Shown here: piece after piece, positions 25,553 to 36,509 of the stretch | How the letters are laid out: each line of letters opens with the position of its first letter | How positions within the stretch are numbered: the stretch's first letter is position 1 | NCBI RefSeq assembly: GCF_000826545.1 | Contig: NZ_CDME01000008.1 | Location: 1,285,707 to 1,349,706, forward strand | Length of the DNA stretch: 64,000 bases | Direction: 5' to 3' | DNA from: Kibdelosporangium sp. MJ126-NF4 | GTDB lineage: Bacteria; Actinomycetota; Actinomycetes; Mycobacteriales; Pseudonocardiaceae | Program-made: the position numbers and the translations under genes | The notes under the pieces: model-generated | The model's database searches: none | Told to the model about the DNA's origin: nothing | What the model saw: the letters and a program-made list of their open reading frames with translations, nothing else

Positions 25553-28500
25553 ATGGATGACAGCCTCGACATCGCCATCGTCGGCATGGACTGCCGCTTC
25601 CCCGGTGCCCGCGACGCGGACGCGTTCTGGGAGAACCTGGCTGCCGGCCGGGAGTCGGTGACGCCGTTCAACGACGACGAGTTCGTCGCCGCCGGTGGCG
25701 ACCCGGCCCGGCTGGACGATCCGTACCTGGTCAAGGTGGCGGCCGCGGTCGACGGGATCGACCGGTTCGACGCGGGTTTCTTCGGCTACCCACCGGCCGA
25801 GGCCGCGCTGCTCGACCCGCAGCACCGGTTGTTCCTCCAGTGCTGCCATCGGGCGCTGGAACACGCCGGGCACGGTGGACGGACCTCCCGTGCGGCCGGT
25901 GTGTACGCCGGTGCGTCGCAGAGCCGGTATTTCCTGTTCAACGTCTTCCCCCATCTCGCCGAGGAATCCGACCCGATCGCGATGCAGCACGCGATGCTCG
26001 GCAGCGCCAACAGCACACTGGCCACCCGGGTGTCGTACGAACTCGATCTCACCGGCCCCAGCATCGGGGTACAGACCGCGTGCTCCACATCGCTGGTCGC
26101 GGTCCACCTCGCCTGCCAGGACCTGCTCAGTTACCGCTGTGACCTGGCGCTCGCGGGCGGTTCGACGCTCAACCCCGCGCCACGGCGGGGATATCGCTAC
26201 GTGCAGGACGGGCCCTTCTCGCCGGACGGGCACTGCCGGGCGTTCGACGCCGACGCGGCGGGGATGGTCCCCGGTGATGGTGTCGGCGTGGTGGTGCTCA
26301 AGCGGATCGCCGACGCGATCGCGGACGGTGACCACATCCACGCGGTCATCAAGGGCTCGGCGGTCAACAACGACGGCAGGCGCAAACTCGGGTTCGCCGC
26401 GCCGAGCGTGCCGGGGCAGGCCGAGGTGATCGTGGCGGCGCACACCATGGCGGGCATCGACGCGGACTCTCTCGGCTACGTCGAGGCGCACGGCACCGGC
26501 ACACCGGTCGGCGACCCGATCGAGCTGGCCGCGTTGACCGAGGCCTTCCGGCGCACCACTGGGCGGAAAGGCTTCTGCGCCATCGGGTCGGTGAAGACCA
26601 ACATCGGCCACACCGACTCCGCCGCCGGAGTGGCCGGGTTGATCAAGGCCGTGCTGTCGGTCGAACACGGGCACCTGGCGCCGAGTCTGCATTTCCGGTC
26701 GGCGAATCCCTTGCTGGAGTTGGACGGCGGTCCGTTCTACGTCAACACCTCGTTGCGGGCGTGGCCGGATGGTGTCCGGCGGGCGGCGGTGAACTCGGTC
26801 GGCATCGGCGGGACGAACGCGCACGTGGTCATCGAGCAGGCGCCACCGCGCGTGGCGAGCGAGCCGGGTCGGCCGTGGTCGTTGCTTGTGTTGTCCGCCA
26901 AGACGAAGAACGCGTTGGCCGAGATGAGTACCAACCTGGGGGAGTACCTGAGTGGCCGTCCCGGGCTGAACATCGCCGACGTCGCGCACACTCTTCAGGT
27001 CGGGCGAGCGGAGTTCCCCGTCCGGCGCACTGCCGTGTGCCGCACAGCGGAAGAGGCGAGCGCGCAGCTGTTGACGGGCGGAGCCGTGCACGAGTTCACC
27101 GAGGCGCCTGGCCCGATCGTGTTCATGTTCCCCGGCGCGGGCGCCCAGTACCCCGGGATGGCCGACGGGCTCTACGACACCGAGCCGGTGTTCCGCGCCG
27201 AAATCGACCGCTGCGCCGAGATCCTCGCCGCACACGGCGTCGACCTGCGCCAGGCCATGGCGGCCGGGACGAACGTCTTCCCCGTGATGCTGTCGGTCGA
27301 GTACGCGCTGGCGAAGCTGTTGATGTCGGCCGGTGTCCGGCCCAAGGCGTTCATCGGGCACAGCCTCGGCGAATACACCGCCGCCTGCCTGGCGGGTGTG
27401 ATGTCTGTTGATGACGTTCTGCCGCTGGTGGTGCACCGGGAGCGGTTGTTCTACGAATCGGCCGGGGCTGGCGGGTTGCTCAGCGTGGCGCTTGGCGAGC
27501 ACGACGTACGCGACTACCTGACAGGCAATCTGTGCCTCGCCGCGGTCAACTCGCCGACGGTGTCGGTTGTCTCTGGGCCGGAAACCGAGCTGGACGGCCT
27601 GCGGAAACTGCTGACCAGCAAGGGGATAGACCACCAGCAGGTCCGGTTCGGCGCGGCCGCGCACTCGTCGATGCTCGATCCCATGCTCCGGGAGTACGGC
27701 GAACTGCTCGCCGCGGTCCGGCTGGCCGAGCCGACGATCCCGTACGTGTCGAACGTGACCGGAACGTGGATCCAACCGGGACAGGCCACCGATCCCCGGT
27801 ACTGGATCCGGCACACCCGGGACACCGTCCACTTCGGTGCGGGCCTCGCCGAACTCGCCAGGCAGGACAAGTCGATCCTGCTGGAGGTCGGGCCGGGGCG
27901 GATGTTGACCAAGCTCGCCGCGGACTCAGGTGTGGCCGTGGCGTGCATGCGTCATCCGAAAGCGACGGTTGACGACGTCGGTGTTCTGCTGGACGTGCTC
28001 GGTGTGTTGTGGCGGCACGGCGTCGACATCGACTGGGCCGCCACCCGGGGCGAGGCGACTCGTCTGCGGGTGCCGTTGCCCGGCTACCCCTTCCGGGACC
28101 AGCGATGCTGGATCGACCCGCCCGCGGCGCCGCGGGTCGTGGCCGGTGGCGTTCGCTGGACCAGCGCGCACCAGGCCCGCATGGCCGAGGCTGAACAGCG
28201 ACTGCTGCACCGCGTCACTGTCGAACGCACTCCCGACGAACTGGTCGCCCTGCTCAACGAGCTCAGCCTTCGGTACATCTGGGAATACCTGCGCGGCAAC
28301 GGGATCTCGACGGTGCCCGGCACCGTCCACACCATCGACCAGCTGGTCGAACGGCTGGGCGTGGTGCCGGAGTACCGCAAGCTCCTGGCCGCGTTCGTGC
28401 AGGTGCTCGTGGAGGAATCGCTTGTCGCGGTCGACGGCGGGGAGATCCGGTTCGTGGCGGAACTGGATCCGGGCACGACAGCCGCCGCGCTCGCCGACCG

Positions 28501-29698
28501 GATCGCCATGGCCTATCCGGACTACGCCGAGGACATCGCGCTGCTGCGGCATTGTGTCGAGCACTACGACCAGGTTCTCACGGGCGAACTGGCGGCGACC
28601 CAGGTCCTCCTGCCGGACGGCGACGACGGCGCCCAGCGGTCGATCATCGAGAAACGGCTGAAGTCCAGTGACATCGTCGTGTACCGCGAACTGATCGCGC
28701 AGACCGTCGCACGGATGGTCGCCGAAGCGGGGCGTCCGGTGCGGATACTGGAAGTCGGCGCCGGTCGCGGCTACGTCAGCTGGGCCGTGTGCGACGCGCT
28801 GCGCAACATGTCCGATGTGGAGTACCACTTCACCGACCTCGGCCGGTCGTTCGTGCTCGACGGCCAACGCCGGGCCCGCGAAGAAGGCTTCGACTTCGTC
28901 CGGTTCGGTGTGCTCGACATCGGCGAGGATCCCGCGCCCCAGGGCTACCGCGGGCACGGCTTCGACATCGTGCTCGCGTTCAACGTCCTGCACGCCACGA
29001 AGGACCTGCGGCGGTCGCTCGGCAACGTCCGCGATCTGCTCGCGCCGGGCGGAATGCTGTTCCTGCTGGAAGCGTCCCGGCAACGGCGCTGGTCGATGCT
29101 GACCACCGGGCTGTACGAGGGCTGGTGGTACTTCGACGACGACATCCGCGACCACACACCGCTGGTCCCGCCGGACCGCTGGCGCCAGGTGCTGGCCGAG
29201 GAGGGATTCGGCGAGATCGGCAGCTATCCGGACCGCGAAGGTGCCGTCAGCGACCATGCCGTGATCGTCGGCCAGGCACCAGGAGCGCACATCAGCGCCC
29301 CGGCGCCCACTGTGCTGGCGGAGCAGGCCTCGTTCAACCAGCGTCCCGCGCTGGCGACCGACTACGTGGCGCCGAACACCCAGGACGAGACCGACATGGC
29401 TGGTATGTGGTGCGCGGCACTCGGCCTCGACCGTGTCGGCGTCCGCGACAACTTCTTCGACCTCGGTGGCGAGTCACTACTGGCCATGCAGCTCATCTCC
29501 AGAGTGCGCAAGGCATTCGGCGTCGACCTCGCGCTGCGTGAGATGTTCGACAACCCCACAGTCGCGGAGTTCACCGCGCTGGTGGTGGGACGCCGTGCCG
29601 CGGATACACCGCGGAGCACACCCGGGCTGATCCAGCCCGGGCTGATTCAACGCAGCGCCCGGCGGACACGTCGACCGGCCCCGAACGGAGAGCAGTGA
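25553..29698 (+). CDS. Type I PKS module: KS-AT-cMT-ACP
   Basis: A 1381-residue synthase. The ketosynthase is at about 5-425 (Cys177 in TACSTS, EAHGTGTP, NIGHTDSAAG). The acyltransferase is at about 515-830 (Ser604 in GHSLGE). The HAFH position reads AAHSS, so extender choice is not certain, though malonyl is usual with a methyltransferase. A SAM C-methyltransferase is at about 960-1245 (LEVGAGRGY at 1066-1074), and the ACP is at about 1275-1340 (Ser1308 in LGGESL). No reductive domains are present, so it should add an alpha-methyl-beta-keto unit. ATG 25553 is chosen over 25541 because GGGGGAAG sits just upstream. It follows the NRPS module after 13 bp and overlaps the next start by one base (TGATG). 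Confidence 0.92.
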   Translation: MDDSLDIAIVGMDCRFPGARDADAFWENLAAGRESVTPFNDDEFVAAGGDPARLDDPYLVKVAAAVDGIDRFDAGFFGYPPAEAALLDPQHRLFLQCCHRALEHAGHGGRTSRAAGVYAGASQSRYFLFNVFPHLAEESDPIAMQHAMLGSANSTLATRVSYELDLTGPSIGVQTACSTSLVAVHLACQDLLSYRCDLALAGGSTLNPAPRRGYRYVQDGPFSPDGHCRAFDADAAGMVPGDGVGVVVLKRIADAIADGDHIHAVIKGSAVNNDGRRKLGFAAPSVPGQAEVIVAAHTMAGIDADSLGYVEAHGTGTPVGDPIELAALTEAFRRTTGRKGFCAIGSVKTNIGHTDSAAGVAGLIKAVLSVEHGHLAPSLHFRSANPLLELDGGPFYVNTSLRAWPDGVRRAAVNSVGIGGTNAHVVIEQAPPRVASEPGRPWSLLVLSAKTKNALAEMSTNLGEYLSGRPGLNIADVAHTLQVGRAEFPVRRTAVCRTAEEASAQLLTGGAVHEFTEAPGPIVFMFPGAGAQYPGMADGLYDTEPVFRAEIDRCAEILAAHGVDLRQAMAAGTNVFPVMLSVEYALAKLLMSAGVRPKAFIGHSLGEYTAACLAGVMSVDDVLPLVVHRERLFYESAGAGGLLSVALGEHDVRDYLTGNLCLAAVNSPTVSVVSGPETELDGLRKLLTSKGIDHQQVRFGAAAHSSMLDPMLREYGELLAAVRLAEPTIPYVSNVTGTWIQPGQATDPRYWIRHTRDTVHFGAGLAELARQDKSILLEVGPGRMLTKLAADSGVAVACMRHPKATVDDVGVLLDVLGVLWRHGVDIDWAATRGEATRLRVPLPGYPFRDQRCWIDPPAAPRVVAGGVRWTSAHQARMAEAEQRLLHRVTVERTPDELVALLNELSLRYIWEYLRGNGISTVPGTVHTIDQLVERLGVVPEYRKLLAAFVQVLVEESLVAVDGGEIRFVAELDPGTTAAALADRIAMAYPDYAEDIALLRHCVEHYDQVLTGELAATQVLLPDGDDGAQRSIIEKRLKSSDIVVYRELIAQTVARMVAEAGRPVRILEVGAGRGYVSWAVCDALRNMSDVEYHFTDLGRSFVLDGQRRAREEGFDFVRFGVLDIGEDPAPQGYRGHGFDIVLAFNVLHATKDLRRSLGNVRDLLAPGGMLFLLEASRQRRWSMLTTGLYEGWWYFDDDIRDHTPLVPPDRWRQVLAEEGFGEIGSYPDREGAVSDHAVIVGQAPGAHISAPAPTVLAEQASFNQRPALATDYVAPNTQDETDMAGMWCAALGLDRVGVRDNFFDLGGESLLAMQLISRVRKAFGVDLALREMFDNPTVAEFTALVVGRRAADTPRSTPGLIQPGLIQRSARRTRRPAPNGEQ

Positions 29699-32600
29699 TG
29701 TCCGACAGCGACCCCGGCGTGCTGGCGTTCCCGGCCTCGTTCGCCCAGGAACGGATGTGGTTCCTGCACAAGCTGAGCCCAGGCGACCCGTACTACAACA
29801 TCCCGCTCGTGTTCGGTGTGGACGGTGTACTCGACATCGACACGGTCAAGGCGGCACTGCGCGCGGTGATCGGCCGACACGAGGCGCTGCGCACGACGTT
29901 CACCGAGAACGACGGCGAACTGAGCCAGGTGGTCGCCGAGCAGCCGAGCTTCGGGTTCGACGTCGTGGACGTGCCGTTCGACGGCGACGCGGCGACCGCG
30001 ACCAGGACGCCGCGGATCGCGACCACGCTACTGGACTGGATCCGCGAGCCGATGGACCTCGGTGCCGGGCCACTGGTCCGCTGCCTGCTGCTGCGGCTCG
30101 CGCCCGACCGTCACCTGCTGGTGTTCTGCATGCACCACATCATCATCGACGGGTGGTCGCTCAACATCGTCGCCGAGGAGTTCGGCATGGCCTACCGGGC
30201 GTGTGCGTCCGGTGCGCCGGTGCCGTTCGAGGAACTGCCGATCCAGTACGCGGACTTCGCCGAATGGCAACGCGATCGACTGCGGGATGAGGTGCTGGCC
30301 GAGCACCTCGGCTACTGGCGCGACCGGTTGGCCGGGGAGCTGCCCGCGTTGCGCCTGCCGCTGGACCGGCCACGGCCCGAAGTCCAGTCGTTCACCGGCG
30401 AACGAGTCGACTTCCGCCTCACCTCCGAGCTGACTGACGCTGTGCGGCAGTTGGGCCGTCGCGAGGCGGCCAGTCCGTCCATGGTTCTGCTGACCGCGTT
30501 CGCTGTGCTGCTGCGGCGGCACAGCGGCCATGACGACATCGTGATCGGGTCACCTGTCGCGGGCCGGGAATCCGAGCAGGTCAAGCCATTGGTCGGCCTG
30601 TTCGTGAACACCTTGGCGCTGCGGGTCGGGCTGGCCGGGGATCCATCGTTCACCGAGCTGGTGCGGCGAGTGCGTGAGGTTGCCTTCGGCGCGTACGAAC
30701 ACCAGGACGTCCCGCTCGACAAGATCGTCGACGAGGTGCGGCCGGAGCGGCGCGCCGGTCGCGGACCGCTGTTCGACGTGTTGTTCGCGGTGCAGAACGC
30801 GCCGAAACTGGACATCGACCTGGGTACCGCGGCCCTGTCGGCCATCCAGATCGAGCGGTTCTCCACCCGGTTCGACCTCGAACTGCACTTCTGGGAGCAG
30901 CGCGACCACTTCACCAGCGCGTTCGTCTTCAACACCGCGCTGTTCGACACGACCACCGTGCGCGGGCTGACCAACCAGTTGTTGAGCCTGCTGGAAAGCG
31001 CCGTGGCGGAACCGGACCAACCGGTGTCGCGGCTGCCGCTGCGGGCAGCTCGGGAAGCCGGCTGGCTGCGGTCGCTTGCCGAAGGACGGCAGGCGCACCT
31101 CAATGGTCGAAGCGCGACACTCGCGGACATCGCCACCACCGTGACGCAGGACGAAGCGGTGCGCGAATGCGTGATCTCCGTTGCCCGCGGCGAGTCCGGC
31201 ATGGACGAGCTGATCGCGTACGTCGTGCCGGTCGGTCCGTTCGCGCCGGGCAGACTCGCCGACCTGGTCCGTTCCGAATGGCCGGACGCCGTGGTGCCGT
31301 CCGGGTGGGTCGCGGTGTCGGCCATCCCGCTCACGGCCACCGGCGAGGTCGACGTGGCCGTGCTCGACCGGATCCCCGTGCTCGACGAGTCCGTCCGGGC
31401 CCGCTGGCAGGACGTGTTCGGGCAGCGGGCACACGTGGTGATCGAGGACGACGTCCGGCCAGCCGGGCGGATCCACCTCGGCAGGCTGCCGTCCGCGCTC
31501 GGTCCGGCGAGTTCCGGCCCGGCAGTCGAGAGCCCAGCCGACGCCGCGATCGACGGGCAACCGGCGATCGCCCACGGCCCACGGTTGCCGGACATCGGGA
31601 TCACCACACTGGACGAGGCGTTGCTGCGGGCCGTGCACGGCGACATCGTGTACGTCGGCAGCGACGGCGGGGATCAGCGACAGAGTTATGCCGAACTGGC
31701 CGAGGACGCCGCCCGGCTGCTGGGTGGCCTGCGGCGGATCGGTGTCCGGCCCGGTGACCTGGTGATCTTCCAACTGGAGCGCAACGCCGATTTCGTCGCC
31801 GCGTTCTGGGCCTGTGTCCTCGGTGGTTTCGTGGCGGTCCCGTTGGCCGTGCCGCCGGTCTACGACCAGCCCAACAGCGCGGTGGACAAGTTCGCCAACG
31901 CGTGGCGGATGCTGGACGCGCCCTGGGTGCTCACGTCGGCAAGGCACGAAGCCGACATCCGTGGCCTCGGCTGGCGCGATCTGCGGATGGGCGTCGTGGA
32001 CCTGTTGCGCACCAGCGAACCCGACCACGACCGGCATCCGAACCAGGCTGAGGACCCGGTGCTGATGCTGCTGACCTCCGGCAGCACGGGAGCACCGAAA
32101 GCCGTGGTGCAGCGGCACAGCAGCATCATCGCCCGCTCGGTGGCCACCGCCACCGCCAACCACTTCGGCGCGGCGGACGTGTCGTTCAACTGGATGCCAC
32201 TCGACCACGTCGGCGGCATCGTGATGTTCCACATCCGGGACGTGGTACTGGACTGCCGCCAGGTGCACGCGCCGATCCACTGGGTGCTGGAGAAACCGTT
32301 GCGCTGGCTGGACTGCGTCGACAAGTACCGCGCCACCGTCACCTGGGCGCCGAACTTCGCCTACGGCCTGGTCAACGACCGGGCCGGGGAACTGGCCGAC
32401 CGGCACTGGGACTTGTCGTGCCTGCGGTTCATCCTCAACGCGGGCGAGGCGATCATGGCGAAGGTGGCCCGCACGTTCGTGCGCGTCCTCGCGCCGCACG
32501 GTCTGCCCGGTTCCGCGATGCATCCGGCGTGGGGGATGTCGGAGACCTCGTCGGCGGTCACGTACTCCGACCGGTTCACCCTGGAGTCCACATCGGACGA

Positions 32601-35067
32601 TGACAGTTTCGTGTCGGTCGGCGCCCCGGTGCCGGGCACCTCGGTGCGGATCGTGGACGAGCACGACCAGCTGATGACCGAAGGCCAGGCGGGACGGCTC
32701 CAGGTCAAAGGACCGACCGTGACAACGGGATACCACGACAATCCCGAGCAGAACGCGAAGTCGTTCACCGCGGACGGCTGGTTCGACACTGGCGACCTCG
32801 GTTTCCTGCGAGACGGCAGGCTGACGATCACCGGCAGGGCGAAGGACGTCGTGATCGTCAACGGCATCAACTACTTCAGCCACGAGATCGAGTCGGTGGC
32901 CGAGGAACTGGACTCGGTCGAGAACTCCTTCACGGCCGCGTGCGGTGTCCGTGCCGCAGGCGGCACGACCGACCAGCTCGTGGTCTTCTTCCACGTCCGT
33001 GCCGGGTTCACCGAGGCCGACGTGCTCCGTGACGTGCGCGCCCAGGTGGTCCGCCGGGCCGGGATCAGCCCGAGCTACGTGATTCCCGTCGCCAAGGACG
33101 AGATCCCGAAGACCGAGATCGGCAAGATCCAGCGTTCCGCACTGGCCGCCCGGTTCGCCGATGGCGGTTTCGACGACGCCGTGCGGCGCGTCGACCTGAT
33201 CACGGCGAACGAACGGACACTGCCGTCGTGGTTCTACCGCAGAACCTGGCACGAGCGGATCGCCTCGGGACCGGTCGACGCATCGAGTGGCTCCCTGGTT
33301 CTGCTGGACAGCGACGGGCTCGGCGACCGGCTGTGCGACGCGCTCGAGCAGCGAGGTGGCCGGTGTGTCCGGGTCGAATCCGGAACCGTGTTCGACCGGC
33401 ACCGCGCCGACCGGTACACGATCGACCCCGGCGTTCGCGCACAGTACGAGCGACTGCTGGAAGCGGTGGCCGCGGACGGCATCCGGATCGACCGGATCAT
33501 CGACCTGCGCACCCACGGCCCGGCAAGCGGCGGCGAACCGACTGCTGAACCGTTGCTGGCCTTGGCGCGTCTGGTCACGGCGACCGCTGTGAAAGCCCCA
33601 GGGGACAACAAGACCGCGCTGTACGTGGTGAGCAGCAACAGTCAGGCGATCTCGGCGGACGACACGATCGACTGTTCCCGGTTGCCGATCAGTGGCTACC
33701 TGAAGAGTGCCGCGCAGGAACTCGCGTGGCTGCGCTGTGTCCACATCGACCTCGCCACCGCCGACCACGAGGCGGCCGTGCGGTCGCTGCTGCGGGAGGT
33801 GGACTCGGCCGGACCGGACGCCGAGATCGCCTACCGGGGAAGCCGCCGCCTGGTGTCCCGGATCGCCGAGTTGGACACGACAACCGGCGGCGGGCTCCCG
33901 CACGGCGGGCACTACGTCATCTCCGGCGGTCTCGGCGGCCTGGGTGTCGCGGTGGCGGAGACGCTGTTGTCCACCTATGGCGCGAGTCTGTTGCTGCTCG
34001 GCCGATCCGAGTTGGCGGGGGAGCAGGCCGAGGCGTACCGCGCGCTGCGGGCGTTGGGTGACGTCGAGTACGTGGCGGCCGATGTTCGGGACACAGCGCA
34101 GGTCCAGCGGGCTGTCGATGGCGCCGAAGCACGGTGGGCCAGCCGGTTGACGGGCGTGTTCCACCTGGCCGGGCTGTTCGAGGAACAGTTCGCTGTGGAC
34201 CAGAGCGACGACGACCTCGCCGCTGTCCTCGCACCGAAGATGCTGGGTGCGTGGGCACTGCATCAGGTGGTCAAGGACCGCCCGGGTGTGCTGTTCGTGT
34301 CGTTCTCGTCGGCCAACGGCTTCTTCGGTGGCGCCCGGGTCAGTGCCTACTCGGCGGCCAACAGTTTCCTCGACGGATTCGCGGCGTACCAACGCTCACA
34401 GGGTATCGACGCGTACAGCCTGGCGTGGGGGATGTGGGACGAGATCGGCATGAGCCGCGGCTACGCCCTGAAGGACCTGACCAGGGCACGCGGATTCCAC
34501 CTGCTCGGCCGCGGCGACGGGCTGCGGTCCATCCCGGTCGCGATCGGATCCGGCGAGCCGCACGTGCTGATCGGTCTTGACCGTGCGAAGCCGTGGATCA
34601 GGGGCCATGTCCACCAGTCCACGCGGCCACTGCGCAAGCTCGTCGGTCAGGTCACCTCGCAGACCGGCCCGGCGGACAGCGTGGTCCATGATCGTTTCGG
34701 CAGGCCGGTCGAGTGTGAACTACGCGTGGTCGCCCCGGCCGACACGCCTGCCACGGACAAGATCGGGCCGGGTACGGGCGCCGAGCGGACGGTGGCGTCC
34801 GTGTGGTCGCGGGTGCTGGGAATCGACAACATCGGCTCCCGGGACAGCTTCTTCGACCTCGGCGGCAACTCGTTGCAGCTCACCAGGGTGCAGGGCCTGC
34901 TGGAACAGGCTGTCGGGCGCAGTGTCGAACTGGTGGACCTGTTCCGGCATCCCACGGTCAGTGCGCTGGCCGAGTTCCTCGGCGCCTCGGACACCGAGGA
35001 AGCGCCCGCCCCCAACCGCGGCAGGCAACGTGCCGAGCGCAGGCTGCGAGCGAGGGGACAGTCGTGA
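29698..35067 (+). CDS. NRPS: C-(A-subdomain remnant)-acyl/keto-acid ligase-KR-PCP
   Basis: A 1789-residue protein. The condensation domain is at about 10-450 (HHIIIDG at 146-152). A stretch at about 465-560 looks like the C-terminal subdomain of an A domain, ending in [10 protein letters not shown] where a functional domain has NGKVD, so the catalytic Lys is Glu. A second, complete AMP-ligase spans about 640-1170 ([13 protein letters not shown] near 792, [10 protein letters not shown]). It resembles the AL domain of PksJ/BaeJ more than a normal amino-acid A domain. A ketoreductase follows at about 1180-1650 (SGGLGGLG near 1408, Y1551 and N1555 in SAYSAANS), and the PCP has Ser1725. In PksJ, A-KR-PCP handles an alpha-keto acid and reduces it to the alpha-hydroxy acid. 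The same is inferred here, giving an ester-capable unit. Confidence 0.9.
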   Translation: MSDSDPGVLAFPASFAQERMWFLHKLSPGDPYYNIPLVFGVDGVLDIDTVKAALRAVIGRHEALRTTFTENDGELSQVVAEQPSFGFDVVDVPFDGDAATATRTPRIATTLLDWIREPMDLGAGPLVRCLLLRLAPDRHLLVFCMHHIIIDGWSLNIVAEEFGMAYRACASGAPVPFEELPIQYADFAEWQRDRLRDEVLAEHLGYWRDRLAGELPALRLPLDRPRPEVQSFTGERVDFRLTSELTDAVRQLGRREAASPSMVLLTAFAVLLRRHSGHDDIVIGSPVAGRESEQVKPLVGLFVNTLALRVGLAGDPSFTELVRRVREVAFGAYEHQDVPLDKIVDEVRPERRAGRGPLFDVLFAVQNAPKLDIDLGTAALSAIQIERFSTRFDLELHFWEQRDHFTSAFVFNTALFDTTTVRGLTNQLLSLLESAVAEPDQPVSRLPLRAAREAGWLRSLAEGRQAHLNGRSATLADIATTVTQDEAVRECVISVARGESGMDELIAYVVPVGPFAPGRLADLVRSEWPDAVVPSGWVAVSAIPLTATGEVDVAVLDRIPVLDESVRARWQDVFGQRAHVVIEDDVRPAGRIHLGRLPSALGPASSGPAVESPADAAIDGQPAIAHGPRLPDIGITTLDEALLRAVHGDIVYVGSDGGDQRQSYAELAEDAARLLGGLRRIGVRPGDLVIFQLERNADFVAAFWACVLGGFVAVPLAVPPVYDQPNSAVDKFANAWRMLDAPWVLTSARHEADIRGLGWRDLRMGVVDLLRTSEPDHDRHPNQAEDPVLMLLTSGSTGAPKAVVQRHSSIIARSVATATANHFGAADVSFNWMPLDHVGGIVMFHIRDVVLDCRQVHAPIHWVLEKPLRWLDCVDKYRATVTWAPNFAYGLVNDRAGELADRHWDLSCLRFILNAGEAIMAKVARTFVRVLAPHGLPGSAMHPAWGMSETSSAVTYSDRFTLESTSDDDSFVSVGAPVPGTSVRIVDEHDQLMTEGQAGRLQVKGPTVTTGYHDNPEQNAKSFTADGWFDTGDLGFLRDGRLTITGRAKDVVIVNGINYFSHEIESVAEELDSVENSFTAACGVRAAGGTTDQLVVFFHVRAGFTEADVLRDVRAQVVRRAGISPSYVIPVAKDEIPKTEIGKIQRSALAARFADGGFDDAVRRVDLITANERTLPSWFYRRTWHERIASGPVDASSGSLVLLDSDGLGDRLCDALEQRGGRCVRVESGTVFDRHRADRYTIDPGVRAQYERLLEAVAADGIRIDRIIDLRTHGPASGGEPTAEPLLALARLVTATAVKAPGDNKTALYVVSSNSQAISADDTIDCSRLPISGYLKSAAQELAWLRCVHIDLATADHEAAVRSLLREVDSAGPDAEIAYRGSRRLVSRIAELDTTTGGGLPHGGHYVISGGLGGLGVAVAETLLSTYGASLLLLGRSELAGEQAEAYRALRALGDVEYVAADVRDTAQVQRAVDGAEARWASRLTGVFHLAGLFEEQFAVDQSDDDLAAVLAPKMLGAWALHQVVKDRPGVLFVSFSSANGFFGGARVSAYSAANSFLDGFAAYQRSQGIDAYSLAWGMWDEIGMSRGYALKDLTRARGFHLLGRGDGLRSIPVAIGSGEPHVLIGLDRAKPWIRGHVHQSTRPLRKLVGQVTSQTGPADSVVHDRFGRPVECELRVVAPADTPATDKIGPGTGAERTVASVWSRVLGIDNIGSRDSFFDLGGNSLQLTRVQGLLEQAVGRSVELVDLFRHPTVSALAEFLGASDTEEAPAPNRGRQRAERRLRARGQS

Positions 35068-36509
35068 GGTTGCACGAACTCGTCGAGCGGCAGGCCGCGC
35101 TGACGCCGGACGCGTGTGCCGTGGTCGCCGGGCGTGCGCGGCTCACCTACCGGGACCTGGACGAGGCGGCCGCCGAGCTCGCCGGTGCGCTGCGGGACCT
35201 TGGCGTGACAGATGAGGTCCTGGTTGGTGTGTGCGTGCGGCGAACGCCGTGGCTGATCGTCGCGATCCTCGCCGTCCTCAAAGCCGGTGGTGCCTATGTC
35301 GCACTGGATCCCCAGTTCCCCGAGCAGCGTGTGGAGTTCATGCTGGCCGACTCCCGTGCACGGGTGGTGCTCACCGAGTCGGTCCAGCGCGGCAAGTTCG
35401 CTGGGTTCGACGGCGATGTCCTCGAACTGGACCAGGGCTGGCCGACCGGCACACCGTTGACCGGCGCCGGCGCTTCGGCGGAGCACCTGGCCTACGTGCT
35501 GTACACGTCTGGCTCGACCGGGCGACCCAAAGGCGTGGCGATCAGCCACCGCAGCGCCGTCGCCTTCCTCGAGTGGGCGCGCACCCAGTTCACCGCCGAG
35601 GATCTGCGGTACACGCTCTGCTCGACGTCGATCTGCTTCGACCTGTCGGTGTTCGAACTGTTCGCGCCGTTGAGCTGTGGCGGCACCGTCGTTCTCGTCG
35701 ACACCTTGCTGCACTTGAGTTTCGTTCCGGAGCCGGTGACACTGATCAACACCGTGCCGAGCCTGCTCGGTGAGTTTCTGCGCGCCGACGAACTGCCCGA
35801 GTCGATCGGGACCGTCAACCTGGCAGGGGAGGCACTGCCCGCCGCGCTGGTCGACGAACTGCACGACACGGGCACCGTCAAACGCGTCTACAACCTCTAC
35901 GGGCCCTCAGAGGACACCACGTACTCGACGTGGAAACTCGTCGACACGGATCCGACGATCGGCCACCCCATCACCGGGACGAGCGCCTACGTCCTTGACG
36001 AGAAAGCACGTCCGGTGCCGCACGGCGAACGGGGCGAGCTGTACCTGGGCGGCGCCGGTGTGGCCCGCGGCTACCTGCACCGGCCGGGACTGACCGCGAC
36101 CCGGTTCGTGGCCGACCCGTTCACGCGCGTCGCCGGGGCACGGATGTACCGCACCGGCGACATCGTGACCCGGCAGGCCGACGGTGAACTCACCTATCAC
36201 GGCCGGGCCGACCGGCAGGTGAAGCTCCGCGGCCTGCGGATCGAACTCGGTGAGATCGACCAGGCCCTGATGCGGCAAGCTGCCATCCATCACGCGGCCG
36301 TGGTGGTGCGTGACGGCACGGCCGACAGCGCTTGCCTGGTGGCGTATGTCGTCGTCGACGACCTGGACACCGAGGCCGTCCGGACGGCGTTGCGCGTCAC
36401 GTTGCCGGAGTACATGGTGCCCAGTGTGTTCGTGCCGCTCGAAGCGTTGCCGTTGACGCCGACGGGAAAGGTCGACGTCAACGCGCTCCACCTGATCAGG
36501 CCCAGTTGA
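35064..36509 (+). CDS. Free-standing adenylation domain, predicted alanine
   Basis: A 481-residue A domain without C or PCP, starting at a GTG that overlaps the previous stop. All core motifs are present: [15 protein letters not shown] near 148, [21 protein letters not shown], and the catalytic Lys in PTGKVDV. The ten specificity positions read D-L-F-N-N-A-L-T-Y-K, identical to a known alanine code. Because the C-PCP-R gene lacks an A domain, this protein is the natural candidate to charge that PCP in trans with alanine. Its 3' end overlaps by 14 bases the 3' end of a convergent gene that carries an adenylation C-subdomain with a methyltransferase. Confidence 0.92.
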   Translation: MRLHELVERQAALTPDACAVVAGRARLTYRDLDEAAAELAGALRDLGVTDEVLVGVCVRRTPWLIVAILAVLKAGGAYVALDPQFPEQRVEFMLADSRARVVLTESVQRGKFAGFDGDVLELDQGWPTGTPLTGAGASAEHLAYVLYTSGSTGRPKGVAISHRSAVAFLEWARTQFTAEDLRYTLCSTSICFDLSVFELFAPLSCGGTVVLVDTLLHLSFVPEPVTLINTVPSLLGEFLRADELPESIGTVNLAGEALPAALVDELHDTGTVKRVYNLYGPSEDTTYSTWKLVDTDPTIGHPITGTSAYVLDEKARPVPHGERGELYLGGAGVARGYLHRPGLTATRFVADPFTRVAGARMYRTGDIVTRQADGELTYHGRADRQVKLRGLRIELGEIDQALMRQAAIHHAAVVVRDGTADSACLVAYVVVDDLDTEAVRTALRVTLPEYMVPSVFVPLEALPLTPTGKVDVNALHLIRPS

